DNA of 64,000 bases from Phreatobacter sp. (GTDB lineage: Bacteria; Pseudomonadota; Alphaproteobacteria; Rhizobiales; Phreatobacteraceae). The DNA lies in assembly GCF_022843985.1 (NCBI RefSeq), contig NZ_JALHMP010000015.1, forward strand, positions 35,213 to 99,212, written 5' to 3'. This document shows, one piece after another, positions 52,634 through 61,739 of the stretch. Both the position numbers and the translations under genes were made by a program. Numbering within the stretch: the first letter of the stretch is position 1; every line of letters begins with the position of its first letter. The notes below the pieces were generated by a model, which saw nothing but the letters and a program-made list of their open reading frames with translations, had not been told where the DNA came from and searched no databases.

Positions 52634-53807
52634 ACTGAGCGCTCAAGAAATCGGTCGCCGCCTCCGATTGGCTCGCGAGAACGCCGATATCCGACAGGAT
52701 GAGGCCGCACAGGTTATCGGCATGTCGCGGCCGACGCTGGTCTCCATCGAGAAGGGCACGCGCCGGGTCCGCATTCAAGAGCTTCAGGCCCTTGCGCGTC
52801 ACTATGGGGTCTCGGTGAATGCGATCTTGCGGCGCGAGGCCGTGCATACGGACCTGATCCCCCGTTTCCGCAAACTACGGGAGACCGAGGACGATCACAC
52901 GCTCGAAGCCATTCAGTTACTGAATGACCTCGTCAAAGCCGAGGTGGAGCTGGAGAACGTGCTCGGCGTCGAGCGCCGCCGTCACTATCCCCCTGAGCGC
53001 GGCATCAACGAGGGGGATGTTCTGGAGCTTGCGGAGAAACACGCTCAGGAGCTGCGCGACTGGCTGGGGCTGGGCTCCGGTCCAATCGCGGACATTTTCT
53101 CGATCATCGAGCTCGATCTGGGGATACGCCTCTATCAGCGCCGGCTTTCGTCCAAGTCGAGGGTTGCGGGCCTGTTCACCTATGACGATGCCGTTGGGGC
53201 CTGCATTCTGCTGAACGCCAATCACCCGCTGGAGCGGCGTATTCAGTCGGCGGCCCATGAGGTGGGCCACTTTTTCGGCACGCGCCGTGTGCCGGAAGTG
53301 CTCGAAGACAACGAGCAATTCCTGTCACGGGACGAGCGGTATGCGAACGCCTTCGGCCGCGCGTTCCTGACGCCGAGGAAGAGCTTCGAGGAGAGCTTCC
53401 GACAATTGACCGCCGGGGCGGACAAGCTGACCAGGCGCCATGTCATCCTACTGGCGCACCAGCACAATCTGTCTCGTGAGGCAGCTGTCCGGCGGCTGGA
53501 GGAACTGGACCTCGTCAGGAAGGGCACGTGGGAGTGGTTCAAGCGGAACGGCGGCATCAAGGACGAACAGGCGCGCGAGGTGCTCGGGACGGCCGCGATG
53601 CGGCCTGACCCGGCGAAGGACGATGCCAACCGACCGGTGTCGCACCGCTTGAGCCTGATGGCGCATGCCGCGTGGAAACGTGGCCTGATGTCGGAAGGCC
53701 AACTGGCGGAGCTTTTGAAACTGCGCCGTGTGGAGGTGCGCGGGCTCATCGACCAAATCGAGCTTGAGGAAAGCGTGACGGATGACCTTCTCAAGCTCCC
53801 TGGCTGA
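52617..53807 (+). CDS. XRE regulator fused to ImmA/IrrE metallopeptidase
   Basis: A 396-aa protein. The XRE helix-turn-helix covers residues 8-70 (I-G-R-R-L-R-L-A-R-E-N-A-D-I-R-Q-D-E-A-A). An ImmA/IrrE zinc protease domain has H-E-V-G-H at 224-228 after A-A. The final 120 residues are helical. Such proteins sense a signal and cleave or derepress; they often regulate defence or toxin genes. It overlaps the QueC-like gene by 17 bp and the PIN gene by 26 bp, so the four proteins are made in a fixed ratio. Confidence 0.88.
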   Translation: MADLNELSAQEIGRRLRLARENADIRQDEAAQVIGMSRPTLVSIEKGTRRVRIQELQALARHYGVSVNAILRREAVHTDLIPRFRKLRETEDDHTLEAIQLLNDLVKAEVELENVLGVERRRHYPPERGINEGDVLELAEKHAQELRDWLGLGSGPIADIFSIIELDLGIRLYQRRLSSKSRVAGLFTYDDAVGACILLNANHPLERRIQSAAHEVGHFFGTRRVPEVLEDNEQFLSRDERYANAFGRAFLTPRKSFEESFRQLTAGADKLTRRHVILLAHQHNLSREAAVRRLEELDLVRKGTWEWFKRNGGIKDEQAREVLGTAAMRPDPAKDDANRPVSHRLSLMAHAAWKRGLMSEGQLAELLKLRRVEVRGLIDQIELEESVTDDLLKLPG

Positions 53808-54411
53808 TGAATCGAGGCCGCTGGTCCTCGACACGAGCGTCCTGATCAACCTCCACGCCTGCACCTTCGGCCAGCGGATACTGATGGCGGTTCCCAACGC
53901 CATCGTGGTCCCTGAGGTGGTCGCGGACGAACTCGACACCGAAACGGGCCGGAGGAATGGCGACCACGGGTTCCTGCACGGTCTCGTGGCCCAGGGGAAG
54001 ATCGGCATCGTCGCCATGACGGACGACGAGTACGAGATTTTCGCCGCCCTCACCTCGGGCACGCCGTCCCTCGACGACGGCGAAGCCGCCACGATTGCCG
54101 TGGCCGCCCGACGAGACTTCCGTCCGGTCATCGATGAGAGAAAAGGCCGTGCCCAAGCCATCGTCCGGATGGGCGGCGAAGAGCCGGGCTGGACCCTCGA
54201 CCTGCTTCAACATCCTGCGGCGCGGCGCAGCCTTGGCGACGCTGACATGGCCGAGGCCATCTATCTCGCCCTCCGTGAAGGCCGGATGCGCATCCCGCAA
54301 GAGCACGGCGACGCCGTTGTTGTCCTGATCGGTATAGAGCGCGCGCTCCATTGCTCCTGCCTGCCGAACTACAAGGGCCTGTTGAAGAGGAAAAGCTGCT
54401 GCTCAGAATAA
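53782..54411 (+). CDS. PIN-domain protein, last gene of the QueC-like operon
   Basis: A 209-aa protein with a PIN-type nuclease pattern: L-D-T-S-V-L-I-N-L (first acidic residue) near 17, E-V-V-A-D-E-L near 47, L-D-D-G-E-A-A-T-I-A-V-A near 98 and V-I-D-E-R-K-G near 115. The tail ends S-C-C-S-E. XRE-ImmA proteins paired with PIN-like proteins have been proposed as toxin-antitoxin modules. Here the PIN protein could be the effector nuclease. Confidence 0.8.
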   Translation: MTFSSSLADESRPLVLDTSVLINLHACTFGQRILMAVPNAIVVPEVVADELDTETGRRNGDHGFLHGLVAQGKIGIVAMTDDEYEIFAALTSGTPSLDDGEAATIAVAARRDFRPVIDERKGRAQAIVRMGGEEPGWTLDLLQHPAARRSLGDADMAEAIYLALREGRMRIPQEHGDAVVVLIGIERALHCSCLPNYKGLLKRKSCCSE

Positions 54412-54479
54412 CTTTTCTAAGTCGTTAGACGGCCGGGGTCGGCACAATCTGACGGTTGCAGGCAGGGGAAGCCTTGCCC

Positions 54480-56300
54480 CTAATCATCCCCCAATAGCAG
54501 AACGCAGGGGTCGCCATCCGGTGTCAAGATCGTCGTACACCGCTTGCCCCGCGTCACGCTCACCCGAAGATTCTGTCGCGACTGGTCATCGATTTCGTCT
54601 CGGGAATTGAAACGCACGATACGGTCGGCATTGTAGGGTGGCTGGCCTTTGCGCTTAATCGGCCAACCCTCGAAGATAATCACTTCATCGAACTGCTTAC
54701 CCTTGGCCTTGTGCATGTTCATCACAACGACACCGGTCTCGGGTTTGGCGTTGGTAGAAAAGTGCTCCTGGACAAACGCCTGCCGAATGATCGCCAGAGC
54801 GTTGCGATAGGCGCCGGTATCCCGCCAGTCCTGAGAGAGCGCCTGGCGGAGCTGCGTCCCCCGCTCCAATACGCGGATGTTCCGCACCTCCTGAGCGATC
54901 TCTTTCAACCGTGGACAGGCACCATCCTCCAGAAGGCGCCGCATGGCTCGCCAGTCCTTGTCGGGATCACCGGTGAGCGCGAGATCTCGTGCCTGGCCAT
55001 AGACGGCAAGCATGGCGACCAGGATGCTGTTCTTTCGGAGCGCTTTGCCCGTGGCGAGGCAGGCAATGTGTTCGCCGTAGGCTTTCTGGATATTGGCAGC
55101 CTCGTTCAGAGCGCCTTTGGTCGGTGTGTCGCCGCCCTTGCCATGGAAATAGTTGCGTATCAGGGCGATGAACCGCTCGAAGTGAGAGCCATCGGTATCC
55201 GGCTGCATGAGCAAAGCGATAACCTCGGTGCCGAGGATGGCCGCCTCCAATTCGATAACCGCCGAATGCGGAATCTCGGTCATCCCGCCCGGCGGCGACC
55301 GGAAGGCGTCTGATACCAGCCGGGTCATCTTCTTAGTCGGCACGAGGATGGCCAGCGACCATTCCTTCATACCAGCATCAACAAGTCGCTTCCGCGCCTT
55401 GTACGTCGTGGTTACAAGCTTGGAGAACGCCTGATCGGTATTGGGCGGATAGACGTAGATTTGCACACCCGCATACGGCTCTTCGCGGAACTTGCCCTTG
55501 AGGATGTCATTGCCGAAGACCCCGATGTCGGTGCCCGCGCTGCGATGGTTGTCGGTGCTGAGGTCCACTTCCGCTGGCGTAAATGCGGCCCTAAAATGGT
55601 CAAGGCGCTCCGGATCGGCGCCAATCCAGTCGTAGATGCGCTGCTCAGGGTCGGCGAGCGCAATAAGCGTGGTGAACTCTCCGAGCGCCTGGATGACACG
55701 CCATTGCACCGCGTTGGTATCCTGAAATTCGTCGAGGATGATGACGGGGTACATCGTGGCCATCAGCCTTCTGATGCGCTCGCTGCCATGAAGGATGTCC
55801 CGGACATACGGCGCAAAAAGATCGAAGTAGACCCTGCCGTCTTCGCGGGCAAGCCGTAAACGCTCGGCCTCTTCTGCCGCCGCTTTTTCGATTTGCTGGG
55901 CCTCGGTCAGCTTCGACGCAGCGGCATACCCGCTGCGGATGTCCGACAGGGCAATTGCTTCGGTCGGCGGCGTCAGAATGTCGATGCGCCGCGGCAGGCC
56001 GACCAGGTAGCCGTGCGCCTTTAGGATGCGCCAGAAAAAGGAGTGGTAGGTTTCGACGTCGATCCGCCGCTTCTGCTCGCGGGGGATTTGCTGTTCGTAC
56101 TCGATGGCCTCGACGACACGGGAGACGGTCGCGCGGGCGAAGCTGAGGAACAGCACCTTCTGCCCCGGCCGCAAACGCTGCTCGGCAATCTGCGCGGCCT
56201 TGAGAATGGAAACCGTGGTCTTGCCGGAGCCCGGCCCTCCCGTGACGAGGAGGTGGCCTTCGGCTGCCATGATCTCAAGCTGCTTCTCAGTTAGCTGCAT
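54480..56300 (-). CDS. gajB: Gabija-type UvrD-like helicase GajB
   Basis: A 606-aa superfamily 1 helicase: Walker A G-G-P-G-S-G-K-T-T at 21-29, Walker B V-I-I-L-D-E-F-Q-D-T-N near 225 and a late M-N-M-H-K-A-K-G-K-Q-F motif near 528. It overlaps the OLD-family gene upstream by 14 bp. The OLD nuclease plus UvrD helicase pair is the Gabija anti-phage system. The start at 56298-56300 matches the UvrD N-terminus. It is longer than typical GajB (about 500 aa). Confidence 0.8.
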   Translation of the reverse strand: MQLTEKQLEIMAAEGHLLVTGGPGSGKTTVSILKAAQIAEQRLRPGQKVLFLSFARATVSRVVEAIEYEQQIPREQKRRIDVETYHSFFWRILKAHGYLVGLPRRIDILTPPTEAIALSDIRSGYAAASKLTEAQQIEKAAAEEAERLRLAREDGRVYFDLFAPYVRDILHGSERIRRLMATMYPVIILDEFQDTNAVQWRVIQALGEFTTLIALADPEQRIYDWIGADPERLDHFRAAFTPAEVDLSTDNHRSAGTDIGVFGNDILKGKFREEPYAGVQIYVYPPNTDQAFSKLVTTTYKARKRLVDAGMKEWSLAILVPTKKMTRLVSDAFRSPPGGMTEIPHSAVIELEAAILGTEVIALLMQPDTDGSHFERFIALIRNYFHGKGGDTPTKGALNEAANIQKAYGEHIACLATGKALRKNSILVAMLAVYGQARDLALTGDPDKDWRAMRRLLEDGACPRLKEIAQEVRNIRVLERGTQLRQALSQDWRDTGAYRNALAIIRQAFVQEHFSTNAKPETGVVVMNMHKAKGKQFDEVIIFEGWPIKRKGQPPYNADRIVRFNSRDEIDDQSRQNLRVSVTRGKRCTTILTPDGDPCVLLLGDD

Positions 56301-58182
56301 CCGCACCGGCCCCTGGCTCGATCGGCGCTTCGCCGCCTTCGGCGGCGGCGGGAGCGGGCGCACAAGTGTCCTTGACGGCGATACATGCCTCACGAAGCCA
56401 AGCAGGTATCTCGGCCTCGGAACATTGGGCGAGGAAGTCGGCGATGCCCCAGTTGGCCTTGGTCCAGCCGAAGTAGTCCCTGAGTGCGTCAGAGGCCGAC
56501 GCCTCCACGTCGGGGTACTTGGCCGTGAGGTGCGGCGGCCAGTCGACGAGCTTGGCGAACCGCTTGAGGGCTTCCTCGGTCGTGTTCTTCAGGACGAGGT
56601 CCTCAAAGCCTTTCTCGTCATGCATCAACAGCAGCTCGACCTGGGCCTCGATGAGCGCCTGATTCGCCGCGTCTTGCTTGTCGCAGATGGCGAAGACGCG
56701 CTTGCCCAGCTCACGGTAGAGCTCGGCCATGTCGGGGATACTGTTCTGGCTGCCGGCGTCGATGGTGCAGATGCCCAACGCCTCCAGCGAGGAATAGGTA
56801 TCGGGCTTCAGTTCCGACAACCGACGGCACACCACTGGAAACGCCGCCGCCTCGGTTACCCCTTCGGCGACCAGAATGCGACGCGCGAGCAAGCCTTCGC
56901 AGAAGCGGGTGCGGAACTCCTGACGGTAGCGTTTGGGCTTGACGCTATCAGGCAAGGCAATGGCGCGCTTGGCGAGCACGCCCTTGTCATCCCGCCCCAA
57001 CACGACGGTCTCGTCGAGCGCGAACTCCTCCAGGACATAGGGCGAATGCGAGGTGAAAATGGTTTGCGACGCCAGCTTGCGGATCTCGTGGACGATCCGC
57101 TTCTGGGCGTAGGGCGGGATGGCGGTTTCCGGCTCTTCCATCGCGAAGATGACGTTCTGCTTGTCTTCGGCGATCTGGGACAGCATGGCCAGCACGAGCA
57201 TGTTGATGGTGCCTGTGCCCTGCCGATAGAACGGCGCCGCATGGCTGCCTTCGCCCGTGGCGATGAATGCGGTGATGACCTTCCGCAGATGTTCTCGGGT
57301 GAGATTGGACACCTTCAGGTGAGGCTCGATCCCCCACTCTTTCGGGACGTATTTCTTCAGCGCCGTGTTGATGCTCTCCAGCACGCCTGAGATGCCAAGC
57401 TCAGGGTCGCTGGCAACCGAGTAATCGGCAAGCGTGGTGATGGTGTCCTCCCACATCTGCGGCCTGACCTCTTTCAGGCGCAGGATGATGTCCAGCAGGC
57501 TGCCCCTTTCGAGGCTCAGGGCGCGGGAGCCGGTGCGCAGCGAACGCAGGTACAGGAAGCCGCAGACCTGTTTGTCCTTCTTGGAGAACGGGACGGGGGT
57601 GTCGCTCTCGGTGAGGCTTCGGGTGAAGTAGGTCTTACCCTCGAAGTCGTCCTCCTCCGGGTCGTACCAGCCGTGAAAGGTGACGCGGAGCGCCTCGGTG
57701 ATATGCGCCGCATCGACGCCTGCCGGATTGGCCTCGCCATAGAAGATGTCCGTCGCAGCATCCCAGAACTCGGTGTAGTCCCCGAACTTGGCTTTCTGTT
57801 CCTCGGTCAGGTCGGCAATGGCCACTTCGATCTCAATGCGCGGCGCGTCTGCGCCAGCCGCAATTGCCGCCGCCTCGCCCGCGCCATCTTCACCTGCTGC
57901 CTCTGCCTGGACCGCGTCTGGCTGCGCGTCTGCGCCCTCGTCCTCTGCCGCTTCGCCACCTGCATCAGCAGCTTTGGCAAGGTACTTGCCTTGGAAGAAG
58001 TCGTGCTCGTCAATAGGGGGCTGCCGGTTCAGACGGTCAGGCCCCAGCACGAGGTCGAGGGCCTCCAGGAGCGTTGTCTTTCCGGTATTATTGTCGCCAA
58101 TGAGCACTGCGTGCTTTGGAAGCAGTATGGTCGCAGACTTCACCCCGCGAAAATTCGCGATACTCAAGCGACACACTTTCAT
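56287..58182 (-). CDS. gajA: Gabija-type OLD-family ATPase/nuclease GajA
   Basis: A 631-aa protein. Walker A is I-G-D-N-N-T-G-K-T-T at 28-37 and the ABC-type Walker B region is I-F-A-M-E-E-P-E-T-A near 345. A TOPRIM domain has Glu in V-A-E-G-V-T-E near 438 and acidic D-K-Q-D near 500. A low-complexity Ala/Glu/Asp insert covers about residues 65-115. GajA cleaves DNA in a nucleotide-controlled way. The ATG at 58180-58182 follows GGGGGG; an ATG 13 codons upstream lacks an RBS. Confidence 0.8.
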   Translation of the reverse strand: MKVCRLSIANFRGVKSATILLPKHAVLIGDNNTGKTTLLEALDLVLGPDRLNRQPPIDEHDFFQGKYLAKAADAGGEAAEDEGADAQPDAVQAEAAGEDGAGEAAAIAAGADAPRIEIEVAIADLTEEQKAKFGDYTEFWDAATDIFYGEANPAGVDAAHITEALRVTFHGWYDPEEDDFEGKTYFTRSLTESDTPVPFSKKDKQVCGFLYLRSLRTGSRALSLERGSLLDIILRLKEVRPQMWEDTITTLADYSVASDPELGISGVLESINTALKKYVPKEWGIEPHLKVSNLTREHLRKVITAFIATGEGSHAAPFYRQGTGTINMLVLAMLSQIAEDKQNVIFAMEEPETAIPPYAQKRIVHEIRKLASQTIFTSHSPYVLEEFALDETVVLGRDDKGVLAKRAIALPDSVKPKRYRQEFRTRFCEGLLARRILVAEGVTEAAAFPVVCRRLSELKPDTYSSLEALGICTIDAGSQNSIPDMAELYRELGKRVFAICDKQDAANQALIEAQVELLLMHDEKGFEDLVLKNTTEEALKRFAKLVDWPPHLTAKYPDVEASASDALRDYFGWTKANWGIADFLAQCSEAEIPAWLREACIAVKDTCAPAPAAAEGGEAPIEPGAGADAAN

Positions 58183-58324
58183 ATCGCTGCCCCCCTTCTT
58201 GCTCTTTAATCCCGAGTGCAAGGGTAACGGCAGTCGGTCGTCAATGAAAGAAACTCCGCCGAGAGACGTGCGGCGACATCACTGAGCAAGGGCAGCGCGT
58301 CGTATCGGGGAGTAGAGGCGGCCG

Positions 58325-59233
58325 TCAGGCCGCCTCCTCGACTTCGGCGGCTTGCAGCCCGGCGAGGAAGTCGGTGGCCTTGGCCGCTTGGCTGGCGGCG
58401 GTGAAGATGGCCTTCTTGTCGGCCTTGAGGACCTTCAGCCAGTTGTCGATGTAGGCGGCGTGGTCGGGACGCGGGGTAAGCGTCACGCCTAGGTCGGCGC
58501 ACAGGAACGCCGCGCCCAACTCGGCCACGAGTTCTTCCATGGCGTAGGCATCGTCGCCGAAGCGCTTGCCGAATTGCCGGTCACAGCGGCGGGTCTCGCC
58601 CGTCCAGTGGGTCAGTTCGTGCAAGAGCGTGGCGTAGTAGCTCTCGGTCGCCGTGCTGGTTTCGGTGCCAAGGAAGCGCTCGCGCTCGGGCATCTGGATG
58701 ATGTCGTCGGAGGGACGATAGAAGGCACGGCTGCCGCCGTGACGGATGATCGCGCCGGTGGCTGTGATGAACCGGTCTGCGGCTGCGACGGTGGCGACGG
58801 GGTCCTTGGGCTCGGGGAGCGCGGGCGTCTCGTAGCCGTCCACCTGGTCGGCATTGAAGACCCAGCTTGCGCGGGCCATCAGGCGCTTGCCGTGCTCGGT
58901 CTCGCCGGTGTCGTTGTTCCGCTCTTCCACGTCGAACTCCTTGTAGAAGACCACAAGGCTCGACTTCTCGCCCTTGCGGACCTGGCAGCCATTGGCCTGC
59001 CATTGGCGATAGGTGCCCCAGGTGCCGGTGGTGAAGCCGCGGGCTTGGGCGGAGGCCCAGAGGCTGACGACGTTGATGCCGCGATAGGCCTTGGCGGTGT
59101 CGATGTTGACGGGGCGGTTCAGGCCCTCGCCGCTGCGGTGCCAGGGCATCTGCCAGTCGCCCGCGCCCGCCTCGATGGCGGCGATGATGTTGTTGGTGAC
59201 CTGGGTGTAGACGTCGATGCGTTCGGTAGTCAT
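58325..59233 (-). CDS. ardC: ArdC-type antirestriction protein
   Basis: A 302-aa ArdC/DUF1738 protein. The N-terminal ssDNA-binding domain starts D-V-Y-T-Q-V-T-N-N-I-I-A-A-I-E near residue 6 with W-x-M-P-W-H. The C-terminal zincin-like domain has H-E-L-T-H-W near 205 and a late E-x-V-A-E-L-G-A. ArdC protects incoming single-stranded DNA from host restriction during transfer. Its leader (copy C) buries the GGAGAGG ribosome site in a 7-bp stem. Confidence 0.9.
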   Translation of the reverse strand: MTTERIDVYTQVTNNIIAAIEAGAGDWQMPWHRSGEGLNRPVNIDTAKAYRGINVVSLWASAQARGFTTGTWGTYRQWQANGCQVRKGEKSSLVVFYKEFDVEERNNDTGETEHGKRLMARASWVFNADQVDGYETPALPEPKDPVATVAAADRFITATGAIIRHGGSRAFYRPSDDIIQMPERERFLGTETSTATESYYATLLHELTHWTGETRRCDRQFGKRFGDDAYAMEELVAELGAAFLCADLGVTLTPRPDHAAYIDNWLKVLKADKKAIFTAASQAAKATDFLAGLQAAEVEEAA

Positions 59234-59433
59234 GGGGTCCTCTCCTTGTCTGGGAGGCCGCGCCTATCGCGGCCGTCCGATGGCGACCGGAGAGGCAGGG
59301 GCAAGCCGGACGACGCACCCGCATGGGCTGGAGGGAACCGGAAGACGGCGGGCGGGCTGTTTCTTGAAGCGCAGCGCCCGCGAGGAATGCGGCCTCAGCT
59401 GCAGGGGAAGAAACTACCCGACCGCCGTTGCGC
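59234..59433 (-). repeat. Structured leader repeat, copy C
   Basis: A 200-bp block upstream of ardC. Outer arms CCTCTCC/GGAGAGG (59239-59245, 59289-59295) include the ribosome site. The inner hairpin is GGCCGCG-CCTAT-CGCGGCC (59256-59274), and a distal dyad TGCGGC...GCTGCA is at 59388-59403. It shares ordered words with copies A and B. From 59434 to 59771 I see no gene; the promoter of the coupling-protein gene must be there. Confidence 0.78.
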
Positions 59434-59771
59434 CGCATGGCGTCCCTGCCAGGTCAGCCACGAATGAGGACGGCCTGTGGAGCGCGGAATCGGACAAGGG
59501 CGAGAGGAGCTCAACCGGACGCGTTCGGCGTGCCCAAGGGCACTGCGTCATGCCGCTATCGGGCGTGGGGCTTTTCGACTGGCTGCCCTCTGTTGGCAGC
59601 GCGCTGGACGGGCAACCCCGCGCCGCTTCATCCGCCAGAAGCCAAGCCGCGTAGAACCAACGTCAAAGCCACGTCCGGCCAAGCATTTCCGGCGGATTCA
59701 TTGGCAATTTGGTGGTAGCGTGGCGATAGGCAGGATGACTGTTCAAGGGAGCATTCGGCGAGGGAGCGGCG

Positions 59772-61739
59772 ATGGTGTGGAAGAAGCTGTTCGGGGGTGG
59801 AGGGGAGAAGGAACCGTCGCCGCGCGAGATTGAGCGCAACCGCCGGATTGATCGCTGGCTGGATGCGATGGGGCCGGAATGGGCCGAGGCGTACATGATC
59901 ATCGGAACCGACCCCGCCATTGACAGGGTCTTCTTTGAGAGCCTGCATTACAAGTTGAGAGATGGTGAAATCGAGGAAGCGCGAAAGCATTTACGCGTCT
60001 GCATGCGCTTTCTTACTGACGAATCCCGCGAGAAGCTACGCAACGTCGGCCAGGCGCAACGCTGGGCCACCTTCGATCAGATGGCGGAAGCGGGCATCGT
60101 GATTTCGAGCAACGCGACGTTCCCCATGGACGCGCTGCAAATCGCCAAGCAGCCGGTGCCGGATCGCCCGGACCTGGAGTTCCCGCTTTACTTCCGGGGC
60201 GAAGGGCATCTGTTGACGGTGGCCCCCACGGGCGCGGGCAAGGGCCAGCGGCTGATCCTGCCGGTGCTGCTGGATTACGAAGGGCCGACGGTGGTGATCG
60301 ACCCCAAGGGCGAGAACTACGAGCACACGGCGTGGCGTCGCAGCCTCTACGGGCAGGTGTTCAAATGGGCGCCGGGTGTGGCCGATTCCGACTGCTACAA
60401 CCCGCTCGATCGGGTGACGGGCTGGGACGATGCGCGGCTTCTGGCCGAACTGCTGGTCATTCCCCAGGGCAAGGAGCCCTTCTGGGACGAGGCCGCGCGC
60501 GACCTGCTGACGGGGCTGATCTTCTATGTCATCCGCACGCGGCCTGAGGGTCAGCGCAACATGCGCGCGGTCTGTCGCCTGCTGACGCCGAGCAAGGCGG
60601 ATTTCGAGGCGATGGTCGAAGACCTGCAAGGGTCTGACGACGAGCGCCTGAAGGAGCTGGGCAATATCCTGGAGACGCAGTCGGAGGCTTTGCGCGCCTC
60701 GATCTCGACGACGCTGCGCACACAGCTTGCGATCTGGCGGTCGGACGACGTGGCCAACGTCACCTCCTCGACGACGCCGGGCTGGACGGTCGAGGACATC
60801 CTTGTCCGCGACAATATCAGCGTCACCTTCGCCGCCAAGACCGGCCGCGCGCCGGGCTGGCACCAGCGCGAGGATGGTGGGGTGACGCGCGGCAGCGCGG
60901 CCACGGTCTACCTGATCGTGCCGCCCGAGAAGATGGCCACCATGCGCAGCGTGCTGCGTGTGATGCTGGGCCAGCACCTGAGCGAAGCGATCCGGGTGCG
61001 CAAGGTGATCGACGCGGCCAATGCCGAGGATGAGAGCCTGCCCGCCGAATATCTCGACTGGCCGATGATGTTCGTCTTCGACGAGATGCCGCAGCTGGGT
61101 TACATGCGGATCATCGAGGACGCGGTGGCGATCACGCGTAGCTACCGCATCCGGCTCTGGCTCTTTGCGCAGGACCTGGCGCAGCTCGAAGAGGTGTACC
61201 CGAAGTGGCGCAGCCTCGTCGCCAACTGTCGGGGCCAGATCTTCTTCCGCCCAAACGACACCCGAACCGCCGAACACGTGGCAGAGCGGCTGGGTCGACG
61301 GAAGGACATCTGGGGCGGCGAGGATTGGGTGGCCTCGCCCCAGCAGCTGATGGGGCCGGAGTTCCGCGACGACTGCGTGATCTTTCAGGACGGGCTGTCG
61401 ATCCGGGCCAACCTGTACCCGCCCTATTTCGCGAACGAGAAGCTGAAGGAATGGGTGGAACAGAAGAAGCGCGAGTTCGGCGACACGGTGTACCGCGCCC
61501 CGCGCCCCGCTTTGACGCCGGAGTTCGAGCCAGACGAGGACGATGCCGACCTGAAGGACGACCCTGAGTATCAGGCGGAGCTTGCAGCGCTTCAGGCGCG
61601 GATGCGGGCACGAAAAGGCGACACGCCGCCCGAGGCGGAGCCCAAGCCCGAGGACATTCCGCCCAAACCGCCTGAGCGGCCGTCTGGTGCATCGGAGAGT
61701 CCCAAGCGCCCACCTACCCCTCCGAGCTTCGACGAATGA
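59772..61739 (+). CDS. VirD4/TraG-type coupling protein 2 (no membrane anchor)
   Basis: A 655-aa T4SS coupling ATPase. Walker A is A-P-T-G-A-G-K-G-Q near residue 151, with V-V-I-D-P-K-G-E-N following; Walker B is F-V-F-D-E-M-P-Q-L-G near 430. The first 100 residues are hydrophilic, so unlike the coupling protein at 39253 there is no membrane anchor. The Pro/Glu-rich tail (610-655) may contact the relaxase or channel. The two share only the family motifs by eye. Confidence 0.85.
   Translation: MVWKKLFGGGGEKEPSPREIERNRRIDRWLDAMGPEWAEAYMIIGTDPAIDRVFFESLHYKLRDGEIEEARKHLRVCMRFLTDESREKLRNVGQAQRWATFDQMAEAGIVISSNATFPMDALQIAKQPVPDRPDLEFPLYFRGEGHLLTVAPTGAGKGQRLILPVLLDYEGPTVVIDPKGENYEHTAWRRSLYGQVFKWAPGVADSDCYNPLDRVTGWDDARLLAELLVIPQGKEPFWDEAARDLLTGLIFYVIRTRPEGQRNMRAVCRLLTPSKADFEAMVEDLQGSDDERLKELGNILETQSEALRASISTTLRTQLAIWRSDDVANVTSSTTPGWTVEDILVRDNISVTFAAKTGRAPGWHQREDGGVTRGSAATVYLIVPPEKMATMRSVLRVMLGQHLSEAIRVRKVIDAANAEDESLPAEYLDWPMMFVFDEMPQLGYMRIIEDAVAITRSYRIRLWLFAQDLAQLEEVYPKWRSLVANCRGQIFFRPNDTRTAEHVAERLGRRKDIWGGEDWVASPQQLMGPEFRDDCVIFQDGLSIRANLYPPYFANEKLKEWVEQKKREFGDTVYRAPRPALTPEFEPDEDDADLKDDPEYQAELAALQARMRARKGDTPPEAEPKPEDIPPKPPERPSGASESPKRPPTPPSFDE

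Noticed and set aside
50673..54411. Qat or type IV CBASS system
   Set aside because: The QueC-like protein fits, but there is no KAP-type ATPase, TatD nuclease, CD-NTase or TGT-like gene in the operon.
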